Positions 22,586-33,550 of a DNA stretch of 64,000 nt are shown here, piece by piece. A program made the position numbers and the translations under genes. Within the stretch, counting starts at the first letter, position 1. Each line of letters starts with the position of its first letter. The stretch is from Alopecurus myosuroides (lineage: Eukaryota; Streptophyta; Magnoliopsida; Poales; Poaceae). The DNA is taken from positions 494,808,209-494,872,208 of the forward strand of contig CM054058.1 of assembly GCA_028641055.1 (NCBI GenBank), written 5' to 3'. The notes under the pieces are model-generated. The model had not been told where the DNA came from and did no database searches. It was given only the letters and a program-made list of their open reading frames with translations.

Positions 22586-24516
22586 ATATCTCTATCTATC
22601 TATCTATAAAGTTGTAGAAAAATTACCCACCATGCCACCAATAAGTTGTACCTCTTAGTTTTTTAAGGTTGTTAAAATTTACACCACTGCCACCGCTGTA
22701 CGTCTGCCCGCACCGTTAAACTGTGCCTGCTAACAGGGGAAACAAATCCCCCATAGGCAGCGCTGCCGTAGACGAGGAGGTTACCAAGGTGCACGAGATC
22801 CAATCTGAATAGTTGAATCGATCCACATTGTATATGGCGTCACAGTCATCCCCGTGGGTGTGGTAGCCGTAGTAGTGTCGTCGAAGATGAAGATTGCGTT
22901 CGGGAAGCATGGCGGCGCCGGCGGCACCATCCCAATCTGATATGTACCTTCCTGGGTCGAGCTTCTGGTAAGGGGTAGCCTCGGCCCGCGGTAACGAGGA
23001 CTCCCTGATGTACTGTGTACAGTCTACTCCCTCGTCAGCCCCGTGGGCGAGGCAGCCATCGTTGTCTCTCTCATCGGAGCGGAAAGTATGGTGGCGGCCG
23101 AGAAAGCATTACGGCTGCGCGCAGGACATGCACGTGAGCTGTTGAAAAGATTGATTACGCACCGTGTGCAAAAGGAATTCCAGCGATAATTAAATGGTTG
23201 AAACTAACAACATGCATGGGAGCTGTTCAAAAGATTGCTTATACACCGTGTGCAAGAGGCCAGTAGAAATAAAGGCAATACATGGATTCAAGTCCATCTC
23301 ACTAGAAATTCTCTACATATTTGAGTTATGATTGGTGATGCGTCTTAGACATTTCAGCCTACATGCTTGCACCGTGGAGTAGTACATGTCGAGGGATGAT
23401 CGGTCTCGCTTAGGGGCAAAGGCACATAGCAGCAACCACAACGGGTCGTCCTGTCTATACGGAGATGACATTTTCTCCAGCCAAGCATAAAGCTTCCGCG
23501 AGATGGAGCGACAACAACGGTCTCACCTGATAATGCTAGCTCAAGGCAACAACTGTGATCTCGTCCTGACAAACATAAAACGTGCCCTGAAACTACCTCA
23601 AGGTCTTCAACGGGTCATTATAGAAATATATATCGATCTGGCAAGTAAGCCCAGGAGGTGGTTTGAGTCTATAGCGACCTACTGACCCCAAGGACAAACA
23701 CTAGTACGACGTAGATTACACAAATGATTTGATGACCCGGCATGCAGTGGCCTTGATTATTTTCTGATGATCAAGCAGGTTATGTCCTCCACTCGATCAT
23801 TTGCATCCAGACGGACAAGTCGATGAATGCTGAAGACATACATATCAAACTATGCAAGAGGATGCAAGAAATCTTAGTCATGGATGTAGGATATTCTTTT
23901 TCATGAGTCTTAGATCGCCGACTACTTTTGGGCCAAATAGGTAACGGCTGGGTCTCTTTCTTTTTTCTATTTCAAATCAACATATCATGTATCTAAATTA
24001 TTTGATGGTTAAAAATTCAACATAAAATTAAAGAAAATTCTCATGGGGGTTCCTTGTTCAATGCAACACCATAATACTAAAATATTCCCAGCAATTTTAA
24101 TTTTTGATGTCACTTTCCTCTCCATTACTGAAATCATATTTGTTTCAAAAAGGATTTTAATTCTAAAATAAGTATTTTCTAAATCAAAAAGATTATGAAA
24201 AAATTATACTACGTTCCTATTATATTGGAAGACATAGAATGCCCATAATTCGGAGTAATTACATTGTATACCTATTGCTATGAAAGGTTTTCATATGCGT
24301 AGGTGTCATGCATTGTAGAGAGCGGATGATCTAACATGCGCCGCACATCCGCATCATGTATCCTCAACAGCTAATTATATGTATTTGTATGTTTCCTCTA
24401 CTCTCGACACAAGGCGCACATGCACTGGGTGGCCTAGCTAAAGCAACTGATAGAGCAGACAATGGGGCGCGACACAGATTTTCTTTCCCGTTGCAACGCA
24501 CGGGCATGTTTCCTAG
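22586..24516 (+). other. Helitron unit 2: ends in a canonical hairpin and CTAG
   Basis: The unit contains two related GC-rich pieces (about 22790-22930 and 23030-23100), both with a CCCCGTGGGYGWGGYAGCC word, which may be captured exon fragments read on the minus strand. The end shows CCCGTTGCAACGCACGGG (24487-24504), a stem with loop, then CTAG at 24513-24516 followed by T. No complete ORF longer than about 75 codons looks real. Confidence 0.5.
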
Positions 24517-26509
24517 TAATAATAAAGAGGAAGGCTTCTTCCGGTCCAACATGTGTTTTACCTTTTTGCCCTTCCACCAAAATAAAAAATATTATGTTTC
24601 TCGTTTGCTTGGTACGTCGCCCAAATCATTAGAATTAGAATCGGTACAAAACTGGAGATAATGCATAGGTTCCGGTAAAAAGAACCAGATAATTACGATC
24701 GGTACTCAAAAACCATATTGGCTCCGTCGTTCCGTTTGGTTGTTGATCGGATAAACAAGGTCTAACTGACCATGGACTCTCCTGATCTTTCTCTCATAAA
24801 TAAGCTACTGTCGAATCAAAACCCTGGAGCGCCCACAGTGTGCAGATTTGGTTCCTTGCAATGTAGTCCGTCATCGATTTCGTAGGTCGCCTTGATGAGT
24901 TGAGGCCGCCATTGGTCGTATTCCAGGACTCGGTCCCCTTTTGTCGGAATCCTTGCTTAGTTTAGTGGCGAAGGCGACGACCGACAGCGGTGGCCATGGC
25001 TGCGACCTCGGTGCTACTCGCATCAGCACCTGTGGCTACAACCTCGGAGATACTCGCAGCGGCAAAATCGCCCAAGACGTTCCACGGGGCAGCGCGGCCC
25101 ACGGCCGGTACGGAGGAGCTCTCAAACGCGCCATCCTGCGGCCGATAGCTCGGAGGATACAATCTTTTCGGTTGCCTGTAGAGAAGACTCGCGCATGGCT
25201 CCGTCGCTCATTCAGAATCAGACGAGTCTCCTCTCCTCTCCTCGATCTCGCCCACAGTCTGTGAACGTAACGCACACACGCGAGCTCATACCAACAACGC
25301 AATGGTTACATCTACGGGAGTTTGAAGGCATCGGGGAAGCTAGCAAGAAGATGGCTGTGCCTGTGATCTTGCCCAATAGTGAGAATTATTGTTAGTGCAG
25401 GCGCGCAGGAGCCGCTGATGCGGGCCAACACAGAGGTGACAGCCTTCTTGCATCGTTTCTTCGGTAAGCTAGCTAGGCGACTAGGAGTCTACGTGCATAT
25501 GGGTGCAAGTACAGTAGTGCCCCCTGCACGAGCATGCATATACGTGTGCTTCCCGAGCGTCGGCGCTGTGTCGGGTGACGCCTGGTTGTTGGCAAACAAC
25601 ACTGTCGACTGTCGTCGCCATCAATGCAACCACGCCCTAGTCTGTTTAGTTAGCGTCTCCTAAATCTCAAAAAAAAAGTTAGCGTCTCCTCGCGCCGCAT
25701 TGTGAAACACAGGGTGGCGCAGGGGAAGCGGTTGAGGATGAAGTAATGTTGTTTTAGATTTGAGCAATGAACGATTATATTGTATGGTTTGAGATATGAG
25801 TAGAGCGGCTCATTTCAATGGCGATTTGAACGGTTTCTTTTGAGATATGAGTAAGCCAGACTGATCTCAGTCCAGGACTACATTTTTTTTTTAAACAAGA
25901 TTCTTATCAGATTTAGGGAAAATATTATTTATATAGTTTATTCTTAATCTGAATTTCACTGAAATAAGTTTATTTTTGGGAAAATACAAAATAGCAAACT
26001 AAATGCTCTGAAGTAATAAATTATGAAATCACTATGAATGCATCAACAAATGAATGCTATTAAGCATTGTTGTTTCAGTTTTAATGTTGACAAAGTTAGT
26101 ATTGTCAGTAGTCCAGCTCCGGCCACATATCTCATTTTCTTTGTTGAAGAGCTGCAATCTGAATCACTCTCGGGTTTGATATATGCCGAGTATTTTAGTG
26201 GTTTCGGTTGGGGTATCACCTCGTGCAATTTCATAGTACATTACCAGTTCATCCAAAGGGAAAATCATCTCTTTAAGGATTTTGTGTTATAGGTTCTTGA
26301 GTAAAACAACCTTATATTGTTAGATCCTATGTCACTGACTAGGTGGTAACAGTGCAACATTTACATGCTTCGCACAGATGCCACGAATCGGAGGTGCGGC
26401 GGCAAATTTACATTGTCACCGACTAATACTACAGGTCTTCATGTTACTTTTTGTGTCTCCCCGACTCTGATTTTTTTTCTCCCGTTGCAACGTACGGCCA
26501 TTTTTCCTA
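24517..26509 (+). other. Helitron unit 3: second 5'-like start, no intact gene
   Basis: It opens TAATAATAAAGAGGAAGGCT followed by TTCCGGTCCAACATG, closely matching the start of the Helitron at 20774 onward but lacking its first bases. A GC-rich stretch (24940-25270) could be a captured exon, though I recognise no domain. The unit runs to the third hairpin and the terminal TTTTTCCTA, which is split by the nested element. Confidence 0.5.
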
Positions 26510-26883
26510 GGGTCATTTATCGAATTGCCCATAGCGGACCACTTGTACTCAGTTTTACCCCTAGAGCTGAATCGACCTCAGTTTTGCCCCTAGTCTGTGC
26601 GCAACTACTATGGAGAGGCTGGAACGGTAAGTTTGGAGTCGACTCCGTTTCGCGAAGTGGGACCGAGGAGTCAGACTCCGTTTCGCGAAGTGGGTCCGAG
26701 TGGGACTGCCAAGTTCGTTGAAACCATCCGGAGCTTACAGGTGGGACCGCGCAATTAGTTGACTACGCTGAATAGTCCACACCCGAGTTTCCCGCCACCA
26801 CCGTCGTGCGCTGCCGCCCAATTTAGTTGACCCGCCGTCGTGCGCTGCCGCACCATCCCCTGCTGCGCCACGAGCACCTGCGG

Positions 26884-26917
26884 CACCACCACCACCACCA
26901 CCACCACCACCACCACC
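26884..26917 (+). repeat. (CAC)n microsatellite, about 11 units
   Basis: A run of CAC triplets inside the 7.2 kb element, upstream of the first ORF. The poly-His reading through it is not evidence for a protein. Confidence 0.95.
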
Positions 26918-27063
26918 GCTGGGTTCGGCTTGGGGGCGAAAAGGCGGGGCAGCCCACGCTGACCAGAGCTGTCAGCGACGCGTGGAAAAACCGTGGGCCC
27001 CCGGGTCGTTCAAAGTCTGCCGGAGTAACGGCACGCGCGTCGCAGTAAATGACCCGCCAGGGC

Positions 27064-27070
27064 TACAAAA
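27064..27070 (+). promoter_or_regulatory. TATA-like box (TACAAAA) of the first cargo ORF
   Basis: It lies 107 bp upstream of the ATG at 27177, followed by a C/T-rich leader typical of grass 5' untranslated regions. Prediction from position only. Confidence 0.4.
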
Positions 27071-27176
27071 GGCCCCTCACCGCTCGTCGCTCTCCCCATT
27101 CTCGCCGTTCATCTCCTCGCCCTCACCGCACAAACTCTCATCGCCCTCGCCGCACTTCACCAGACACCCCGAGACG

Positions 27177-27872
27177 ATGCCTCGCCGACTCCGTGCATGG
27201 CGCAACTCGCCGTTGTACTGCCGACCCACGGCCGCGACGCGGGGCCACAATGACGGCGAGGAGAACGAGCAGCCGGCGCCGGAGGAGGCAGCGCCCGAGC
27301 AGCAGCTGCCGCAGGAGGAGGCGGGGCCCGAGCAGCAGCAGCCGCCAGAGGAGGCGGCGCCCGAGCAGGAGCCGCCGCAGGAGGCGCCGCGCTGGAGGAG
27401 GCTCAGGCGGATGCAGCCTATCTGACCCGAGCAGCACACCACCGTCTACTCGTTCGAAACATGGCGGAACGAGGAGGCGTTCCACACGGTCCGCTCCTGG
27501 CTAAAGGAGGAGGCGGCAACGGCCGAGGCTGCCGCTGTTCGTGCATCCCTGGAGACCCACCAGAGGGAGTAGGCGGAGCGCCAGGTCTACCGGGAGCTCG
27601 CCGCAACCGCGGCGTCGGATGAGCAGCAGGCGGTCGTCGCGCTGTACGAGAGCGACCGGCGCAAGGCTGCCCTGCAGAGCGAGAGGCGGGACCGCCGCCA
27701 TCCCTCCGAGCAGGCGCAGCTGCACCGGCTGCGGATCCGAGGCAGAGCGGAGCGGCATGCGATCGCTATGCTGGCGAACCCATCGCCCTTAGCCAAGAAC
27801 GACCACGAGGCGGGGCCCTCCAGCATGCTGGCCTACGACGACAGCGATGAGGACGACGAGGAAGAGGAGTAG
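27177..27872 (+). pseudogene. Cargo ORF 1 of the 7.2 kb element: Glu/Gln/Pro-repeat protein with two stops
   Basis: The frame from ATG 27177 to TAG 27872 is 231 sense codons apart from two in-frame stops, TGA at 27423-27425 and TAG at 27570-27572. It starts MPRRLRAWRNSPLYCRP. An imperfect repeat follows, PEEAAPEQQLPQEEAGPEQQ and similar, encoded by GAGGAGGC..CCCGAGCAG units. After the first stop it continues VYSFETWRNEEAFHTVRSWL. The second half is Arg/Ala/Glu-rich, probably helical, and it ends in the acidic tail DDSDEDDEEEE. The coding frame is the only one of the three with a coherent start, composition and acidic end. I do not recognise the family. GC content is far above the neighbouring arrays, which suggests a host origin or a maintained cargo gene that has since decayed. 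Confidence 0.6.
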
Positions 27873-28194
27873 AGGACGACGTCTAGGAGGAGGGCGACGA
27901 CTAGGCCTCTCGGGCAACCGTAGTTAATTTTTTTTAAGTTTTTTCAATGTTTTTAGTTAAATTATGCCGTCTAGCTTTCTGTAAAACTATCGTCGAATCT
28001 ATAAATTTTAGCCTAATTCAACGAGTTCGCGTTTTTTAATTAATTTTGAGTATTTCTGAACGCAATCACGAGCCAGAATGTAGATTAAAAGCGAAAAGAA
28101 TGTTTGAATAATGTTGTATATATGATGCATGTTGAACTAAGTCATTCCAAAATTTTGGGCAAATATGCTTCAAATGAGGTCTGAAGCTAGGGTA

Positions 28195-29150
28195 AATCAC
28201 ATATAACAACGTTGTGCGTTGGATTCATGTCATTTTGATTTGTTTTGAATTATTTATGCTCATTTGCAACCATCGCTCAATTCTCGTGAGAAATGTGCTT
28301 GAAATGAGGTCCGAAGCAAGGGTAAATACCCCCGTTTATAATTTCATGAAAAATTCGACCTTGCCAAAATTAACCAAATAAATTTGAGGACCAACTATAT
28401 CACATATAACAACGTTGTGCGTTCGATTCATGTCATTTTGAATGTGTTTGAATTATTTATGCTCATTTGCAACCATCGCTCAATTCTCGTGAGAAATGTG
28501 CTTGAAATGAGGTCCGAAGCAAAGGGTAAATACCCCCGTTTATAATTTCATGAAAAATTCGACCTTGCCAAAATTAACCAAATAAATTTGAGGAGCAACT
28601 ATATCACATATAACAACGTTGTGTGTTGGATTCATGTCATTCTGATTTGTTTTGAATTTTTTATGCTCATTTGCAACCATCGCTCAATTCTCGTGAGAAA
28701 TGTGCTTCAAATGAGGTCCGAAGCTAGGGTAAATACCCCCGTTTATAATTTCATGAAAAATTCGACCTTGCCAAAATTATCCATAGAAATTTGAGGATCA
28801 ACTATATCACATATAACAACGTTGTGTGTTGGATTCATGTCATTTTGATTTGTTTTGAATTTTTTATGCTCATTTGCAACCATCGCTCAATTCTCGTGAG
28901 AAATGTGCTTCAAATGAGGTCCGAAGCAAGGGTAAATACCCCCGTTTATAATTTCATGAAAAATTCGACCTTGCCAAAATTATCCATAGAAATTTGAGGA
29001 TCAACTATATCACATATAACAACGTTGTGTGTTGGATTCATGTAATTTTGATTTGTTTTGAATTTTTTATGCTCATTTGCAACCATCGCTCAATTCTCGT
29101 TTGAAATGTGCTTCAAATGAGGTCCGAAGCTAGGGTAAATACCCCCATTT
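28195..29150. repeat. 203-bp tandem array, about five copies
   Basis: CACATATAACAACGTTGTG recurs at about 28198, 28401, 28605, 28808 and 29011, a period of 203-204 bp. Each unit also has CATCGCTCAATTCTCGTG and TACCCCCGTTTATAATTTCA. The first and last units are more divergent, as expected for an array that expands from the middle. The identical 68-codon ORFs in two units follow from the repeat and are not genes. Confidence 0.95.
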
Positions 29151-29159
29151 GTGCTTCAA

Positions 29160-30100
29160 CATTTTTTGGCATATTTTATAAATCAACCAAATGAATTTCC
29201 TAGACATCTATTCTACATGTATAGTGTAAATCTGAAGTTTCATTATGTTTTGAATAATTCTTCTATTTTTTATTTTTTATTTAAATAACATGGTTTAATA
29301 GAAACATCATATGTAAAACTTATAAAAATCATCTCTGTAGTAAATCTGAAGTTTCATTATATTTTTTATTTTAAAGAAATCATATGTAGAACCATCGATC
29401 CCTGTGGCCAACGTACCAACCAATCAGAGCGCAGAACGAACGTCTCGCGGATCGCTGTGGCTGCGAGCGCATCCGTCCGATGCACGATTCCTTCTAGAAG
29501 TCGTCGATCCAACAGCCCAGGTCGAATCTCTGTGTTTCCTTCTAGAAGCTTTTCGGCTGGTCAAACAGAGGGTTGACCAAGCTTGAAATGAGCATAAATA
29601 ATTCAAAAAAAATCAAAAAAATATATTGGCGACGCACATAGTAGTGTTATGTCATATAGTAACGAGAAAAAAATATAAACCTGTCTTATAAAGAATGGAA
29701 CGAAAAAACCTTGTGTAACATATGATATCTTGAACAGTCTAGTAGAGAGTTCAAGATAATGAGATGAGTTTCAAACCTTTTGAACTCAAATAAGGTCAAA
29801 ATCTCACCAAAGCTTCATTTTGGTGTGACTAAGAAAGATCCAAAGTTATTTTTCCATTTTGATGTTTTAAACTTGTTTTATTTACGATTTTCGATTAAAA
29901 CCATTATTATTCAAAAGAAAATAAATAATACGAATATTCATCCAATAAATTTTTGGGCTTCGGAATTGCATTATATAGGTCTAATACAAGTCTAGTAAAA
30001 ATATAAATAGGATTTATAAACATTAGAACGAAATCCATCACTAAAATGAGATTCCTCGAATACAAGACTAGAGATTTCAAAGAATAAGAGGTGGAAACAT
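29160..30100. other. Region between the two arrays of the 7.2 kb element
   Basis: A/T-rich sequence with one GC-richer piece at 29395-29590. The latter has a palindromic feel, with CTTCTAGAAG twice (29490-29499 and 29540-29549), and short open frames on both strands. No protein or RNA is recognised. Confidence 0.5.
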
Positions 30101-31750
30101 TGTGAATCTTCCGAAGAGGTGGGTTCTACCTTTTTGTTTTGTGTTCCTATGGGCTATACTAGCACAACCAAGCAAATAGTTCCACATTGCTACCACCTTT
30201 CGACGCTGTTACCGCGTGTTTCCGTATAAGTCCGGTATTTCTCCAGCGGGGCTAGGGTTTCACCGGGAGGCTACGGAGCGTCTGGATCCCAACACAAGCT
30301 AGGGGGTGCCATACCATGTTAGTATAGGTGTGTTGTGTGCTTTGTATGTCCAAGATTGCTCTCTGGGGTGTGACCCGGCTTCACCGGCATCCACTTCTCT
30401 CTCGTAGGCGATTACAGGGTGAAACTCCCGTATCGGACCAAACACCGTGAATCTTCCGAAGAGGTGGGTACTACCTTTTTGTTCTGTGTTCCTATGGGCT
30501 ATCCTAGCACAACCAAGCAAATAGTTCCACATTGCTACCCCCTTTCGACGCTGTTACCGCGTGTTTCCGTATAAGTCCGGTATTTCTCCAGCGGGGCTAG
30601 GGTTTCACCGGGAGGCTACGGAGCGTCTGGATCCCAACACAAGCTAGGGGGTGCCATACCATGTTAGTATAGGTGTGTTGTGTGCTTTGTATGTCCAAGA
30701 TTGCTCTCTGGGGTGTGACCCGGCTTCACCGGCATCCACTTCTCTCTCGTAGGCGATTACAGGGTGAAACTCCCGTATCGGACCAAACACCGTGAATCTT
30801 CCGAAGAGGTGGGTTCTACCTTTTTGTTTTGTGTTCCTATGGGCTATCCTACCACAACCAAGCAAATAGTTCCACATTGCTACCCCCTTTCGACGCTGTT
30901 ACCGCGTGTTTCCGTATAAGTCCGGTATTTCTCCAGCGGGGCTAGGGTTTCACCGGGAGGGGGGCTACGGAGCGTCTGGATCCCAACACAAGCTAGGGGG
31001 TTCCATACCATGTTAGTATAGGTGCGTTGTGTGCTTTGTATGTCCAAGATTGCTCTCTGGGGTGTGACCCGGCTTCACCGGCATCCACTTCTCTCTCGTA
31101 GGCGATTACAGGGTGAAACTCCCGTATCGGACCAAACACCGTGAATCTTCCGAAGAGGTGGGTTCTACCTTTTTGTTCTGTGTTCCTATGGGCTATCCTA
31201 GCACAACCAAGCAAATAGTTCCACATTGCTACCCCCTTTCGACGCTGTTACCGCGTGTTTCCGTATAAGTCCGGTATTTCTCCAGCGGGGCTAGGGTTTC
31301 ACCGGGAGGGGGGCTACGGAGCGTCTGGATCCCAACACAAGCTAGGGGGTGCCATACCATGTTAGTATAGGTGTGTTGTGTGCTTTGTATGTCCAAGATT
31401 GCTCTCTGGGGTGTGACCAGGCTTCACCGGCATCCACTTCTCTCTCGTAGGCGATTACAGGGTGAAACTCCCGTATCGGACCAAACACCGTGAATCTTCC
31501 GAAGAGGTGGGTTCTACCTTTTTGTTCTATGTTCCTATGGGCTATCCTAGCACAACCAAGCAAATAGTTCCACATTGCTACCCCCTTTCGACGCTGTTAC
31601 CGCGTGTTTCCGTATAAGTCCGGTATTTCTCCAGCGGGGCTAGGGTTTCACCGGGAGGGGGGCTACGGAGCGTCTGGATCCCAACACAAGCTAGGGGGTG
31701 CCATACCATGTTAGTATAGGTGTGTTGTGTGCTTTGTATGTCCAAGATTG
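30101..31750. repeat. 345-349 bp satellite array, about 4.7 monomers
   Basis: Monomers begin GTGAATCTTCCGAAGAGGTG. The mark GTGCCATACCATGTTAG recurs at 30305, 30650, 30999 (GTTCC variant), 31348 and 31697, so the period is 345 then 349, the extra four bases being in a G run near GGGAGGGGGG. The units are almost identical, so amplification or homogenisation is recent. The 77-codon minus-strand ORFs are repeat artefacts. About 1.4 diverged monomers of the same family occur in the CACTA at 8021-9058. Confidence 0.97.
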
Positions 31751-31974
31751 CTTTCCCGCACAGAGAAGCGCTCGTCTCAGCGTCTGCAGGCCGTTGCCGC
31801 CGTAGTTTGCATGCATGGACTCGATCTGCACCGTTCCTTACGGTCAAACGATCGAAAATGAAGCGGTGCATGGACTGGGTGTTTTGTCTCAATGTAACGG
31901 CCCCGTTCACCAGCCCGGTGCATGCACGCCTCGTTTTTTCAGAGTAAACAACGTGGCAGAAGAAGAAAATAGTT

Positions 31975-32125
31975 AACGTCGCGTCGCATTTGCAGCAGCC
32001 CTGCACGCCTTGTTTCAGAAACACGAGTCGCGTCGCATTTGCAGCGACGCAGCCCTCCACGCCTATTTTCAGAAACACGAGTCGCGTCGCATTTGCAGCG
32101 ACGCAGCCCTCCACGCCTAGTTTTC
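31975..32125. repeat. 54-bp tandem repeat, about three copies
   Basis: CACGAGTCGCGTCGCATTTG followed by CAGCGACGCAGCCCTCCACG recurs, with the first copy degenerate. It lies between the satellite array and the second cargo ORF. Confidence 0.85.
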
Positions 32126-32397
32126 ACAAGATACGCATCAATGCATATGCAGCGAGGCAGGATTTGGCGTGAGACTTTGGACTTTCTTCTCTTCACCTCT
32201 TTAATACACGCATGCAACGTCGAATCACTTCGACTGACGAATACACACGCGCTCGTACTCCGTATCAATAGCTGTCCGGCCTACGCCTACGCCTATGCCT
32301 GTTCTACACCGCTTTGACCATGCATCTACCCAAATAAATTCAAGGTTTTCACACAGTTTGCTTCATCTACCCAAATAAATTCACGTCTAATCGTGTC

Positions 32398-32407
32398 TTT
32401 AAATATT
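32398..32407 (+). promoter_or_regulatory. TATA-like box (TTTAAATATT) of the second cargo ORF
   Basis: It is 74-83 bp upstream of the ATG at 32481 and followed by a pyrimidine-rich leader, the normal layout of a grass core promoter. Predicted from sequence only. Confidence 0.45.
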
Positions 32408-32480
32408 CCTTCAGTCGTCCTCCATATTCTCATCCCTCTCCAGCCATTTGCCCTTCTCTCCCTTCAAGCCCTAACGCACA

Positions 32481-32915
32481 ATGTCTTCCTACTCACTACC
32501 TTCAAGCCCGGAGTCGGTCTCCGACGAGGACAACCACCCCAAGGCTCTGCCTTGGTACGAGGCCGAGTGGCCCGAGGCGGAGTTGGACGTCCTGCCCATC
32601 GTGCTTCTCGTCGACGACTCTCCCGATCGGGAGCGATCGCCGACGCCGCCCTTCGTCCACCGCCCCGTCCCTTCCACCACCACCAAGACGTCGGACATCT
32701 CCCCCAAGACGAACCGCCGCCTCAAAAGACTGGAGCGGCTGGAGAAGAAGGAGTTGAAGGCGATGGAGAAGAAGGAGGCCAAGGAGGACGCGAAGGCTTT
32801 CCGGGCCAGCATCAAGCGGTCCCGTGAGAGGCAGGAGGAGACGATGCGGGCGGAGAACGGCAGCGCCCGGATCAAGCAGGAGATGGAGATCCGGGCGGCG
32901 GAGTGGAGGAAGTAG
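32481..32915 (+). CDS. Cargo ORF 2 of the 7.2 kb element: 144-aa charged coiled-coil protein, intact
   Basis: An uninterrupted single-exon frame runs from ATG 32481 to TAG 32913-32915. The N-terminal half (residues 1-75) is acidic and Pro/Ser-rich, starting MSSYSLPSSPESVSDEDN, with a short WYEAEWPEAELDVLPIVLLV block. The C-terminal half (about 80-144) is a Lys/Glu/Arg-rich helix, LKRLERLEKKELKAMEKKEA and onward, likely a coiled coil and possibly DNA- or protein-binding. There is no signal peptide, membrane segment or catalytic motif. The reading frame has high GC at third positions, unlike the A/T-rich surroundings, and sits behind a plausible TATA box and pyrimidine-rich leader. I do not recognise the family. 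It could be a captured gene or a real product of the element; the broken ORF 1 argues that selection is not strong across the whole element. Confidence 0.6.
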   Translation: MSSYSLPSSPESVSDEDNHPKALPWYEAEWPEAELDVLPIVLLVDDSPDRERSPTPPFVHRPVPSTTTKTSDISPKTNRRLKRLERLEKKELKAMEKKEAKEDAKAFRASIKRSRERQEETMRAENGSARIKQEMEIRAAEWRK

Positions 32916-33419
32916 GGCGGCGCCGGAGCGGGGCAAGGGCTCCCGCATGCATGCAGAGCGGGAGCAGTTAGGGCTAGCCTTTTTTTTTTAGTTAAATGTA
33001 ATGTTTATCCGGCCCCACTGATTATATGTAAAGTGGGGCCAGTTATCCTTTCTAAGTATGTTTAATTATATATAAGCCATATATATAAAGTTATGTTCTT
33101 ATATTTGTCCAAATGTACCCACTGTTTAGAAGTTTTATCCTTTCTAATCATCGCTTTAAAATCTGCACATTGTAAACAAAATTTATATATAAGAGATGTG
33201 CTTTAACGAATAATATTTTCTAAAAGAGCTGCATTATGTTTTCTAAGATAACATAAAAAATTTGAGTTGAGCACAGTATATTTTATATTATTAATACGAA
33301 TAATTTGATGGTTTAATAAATGGATAATGCGTTGTCTGCATGTAGTGATTAATAAATATAAATGGATAATGTGTAGTCTACATGTTGACATTGGGCCTCA
33401 TGTGACATTGGGCCGCAAG

Positions 33420-33550
33420 GAACGGTCAACTGGTGGGGCCCACATGCAGCGCCAACCGTCAACAGATGGGGCACACAAACCGCGCCAACGCTCAACAGCT
33501 GGGGCCCACAGGCCGCGCCAACGGTTGTATGATGGGTCCCACAGGTCAGG
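33420..33550. repeat. ~33-bp tandem repeat near the right TIR, about four copies
   Basis: GGGGCCCACA and CCGCGCCAAC words alternate with CGTCAACAG variants at about 33-bp spacing. Subterminal repeats of this sort are common in TIR transposons; a 31-bp pair with TCCGTTTCGCGAAGTGGG lies near the left TIR (26645-26700). Confidence 0.75.

Noticed and set aside
26827..27048. His-repeat ORF over the CAC microsatellite
   Set aside because: It is produced by the microsatellite and does not agree in frame with cargo ORF 1.
27049..27504. Arg/Ser-rich 151-codon ORF
   Set aside because: It is an out-of-frame shadow of cargo ORF 1 in GC-rich sequence; composition and lack of a sensible end argue against it.
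28588..28997. Two near-identical 68-codon ORFs
   Set aside because: They are frames of consecutive 203-bp tandem units.
30299..31575. Four near-identical 77-codon minus-strand ORFs
   Set aside because: They recur once per ~348-bp satellite monomer and their identity is explained by the array; there is no start context or family match.
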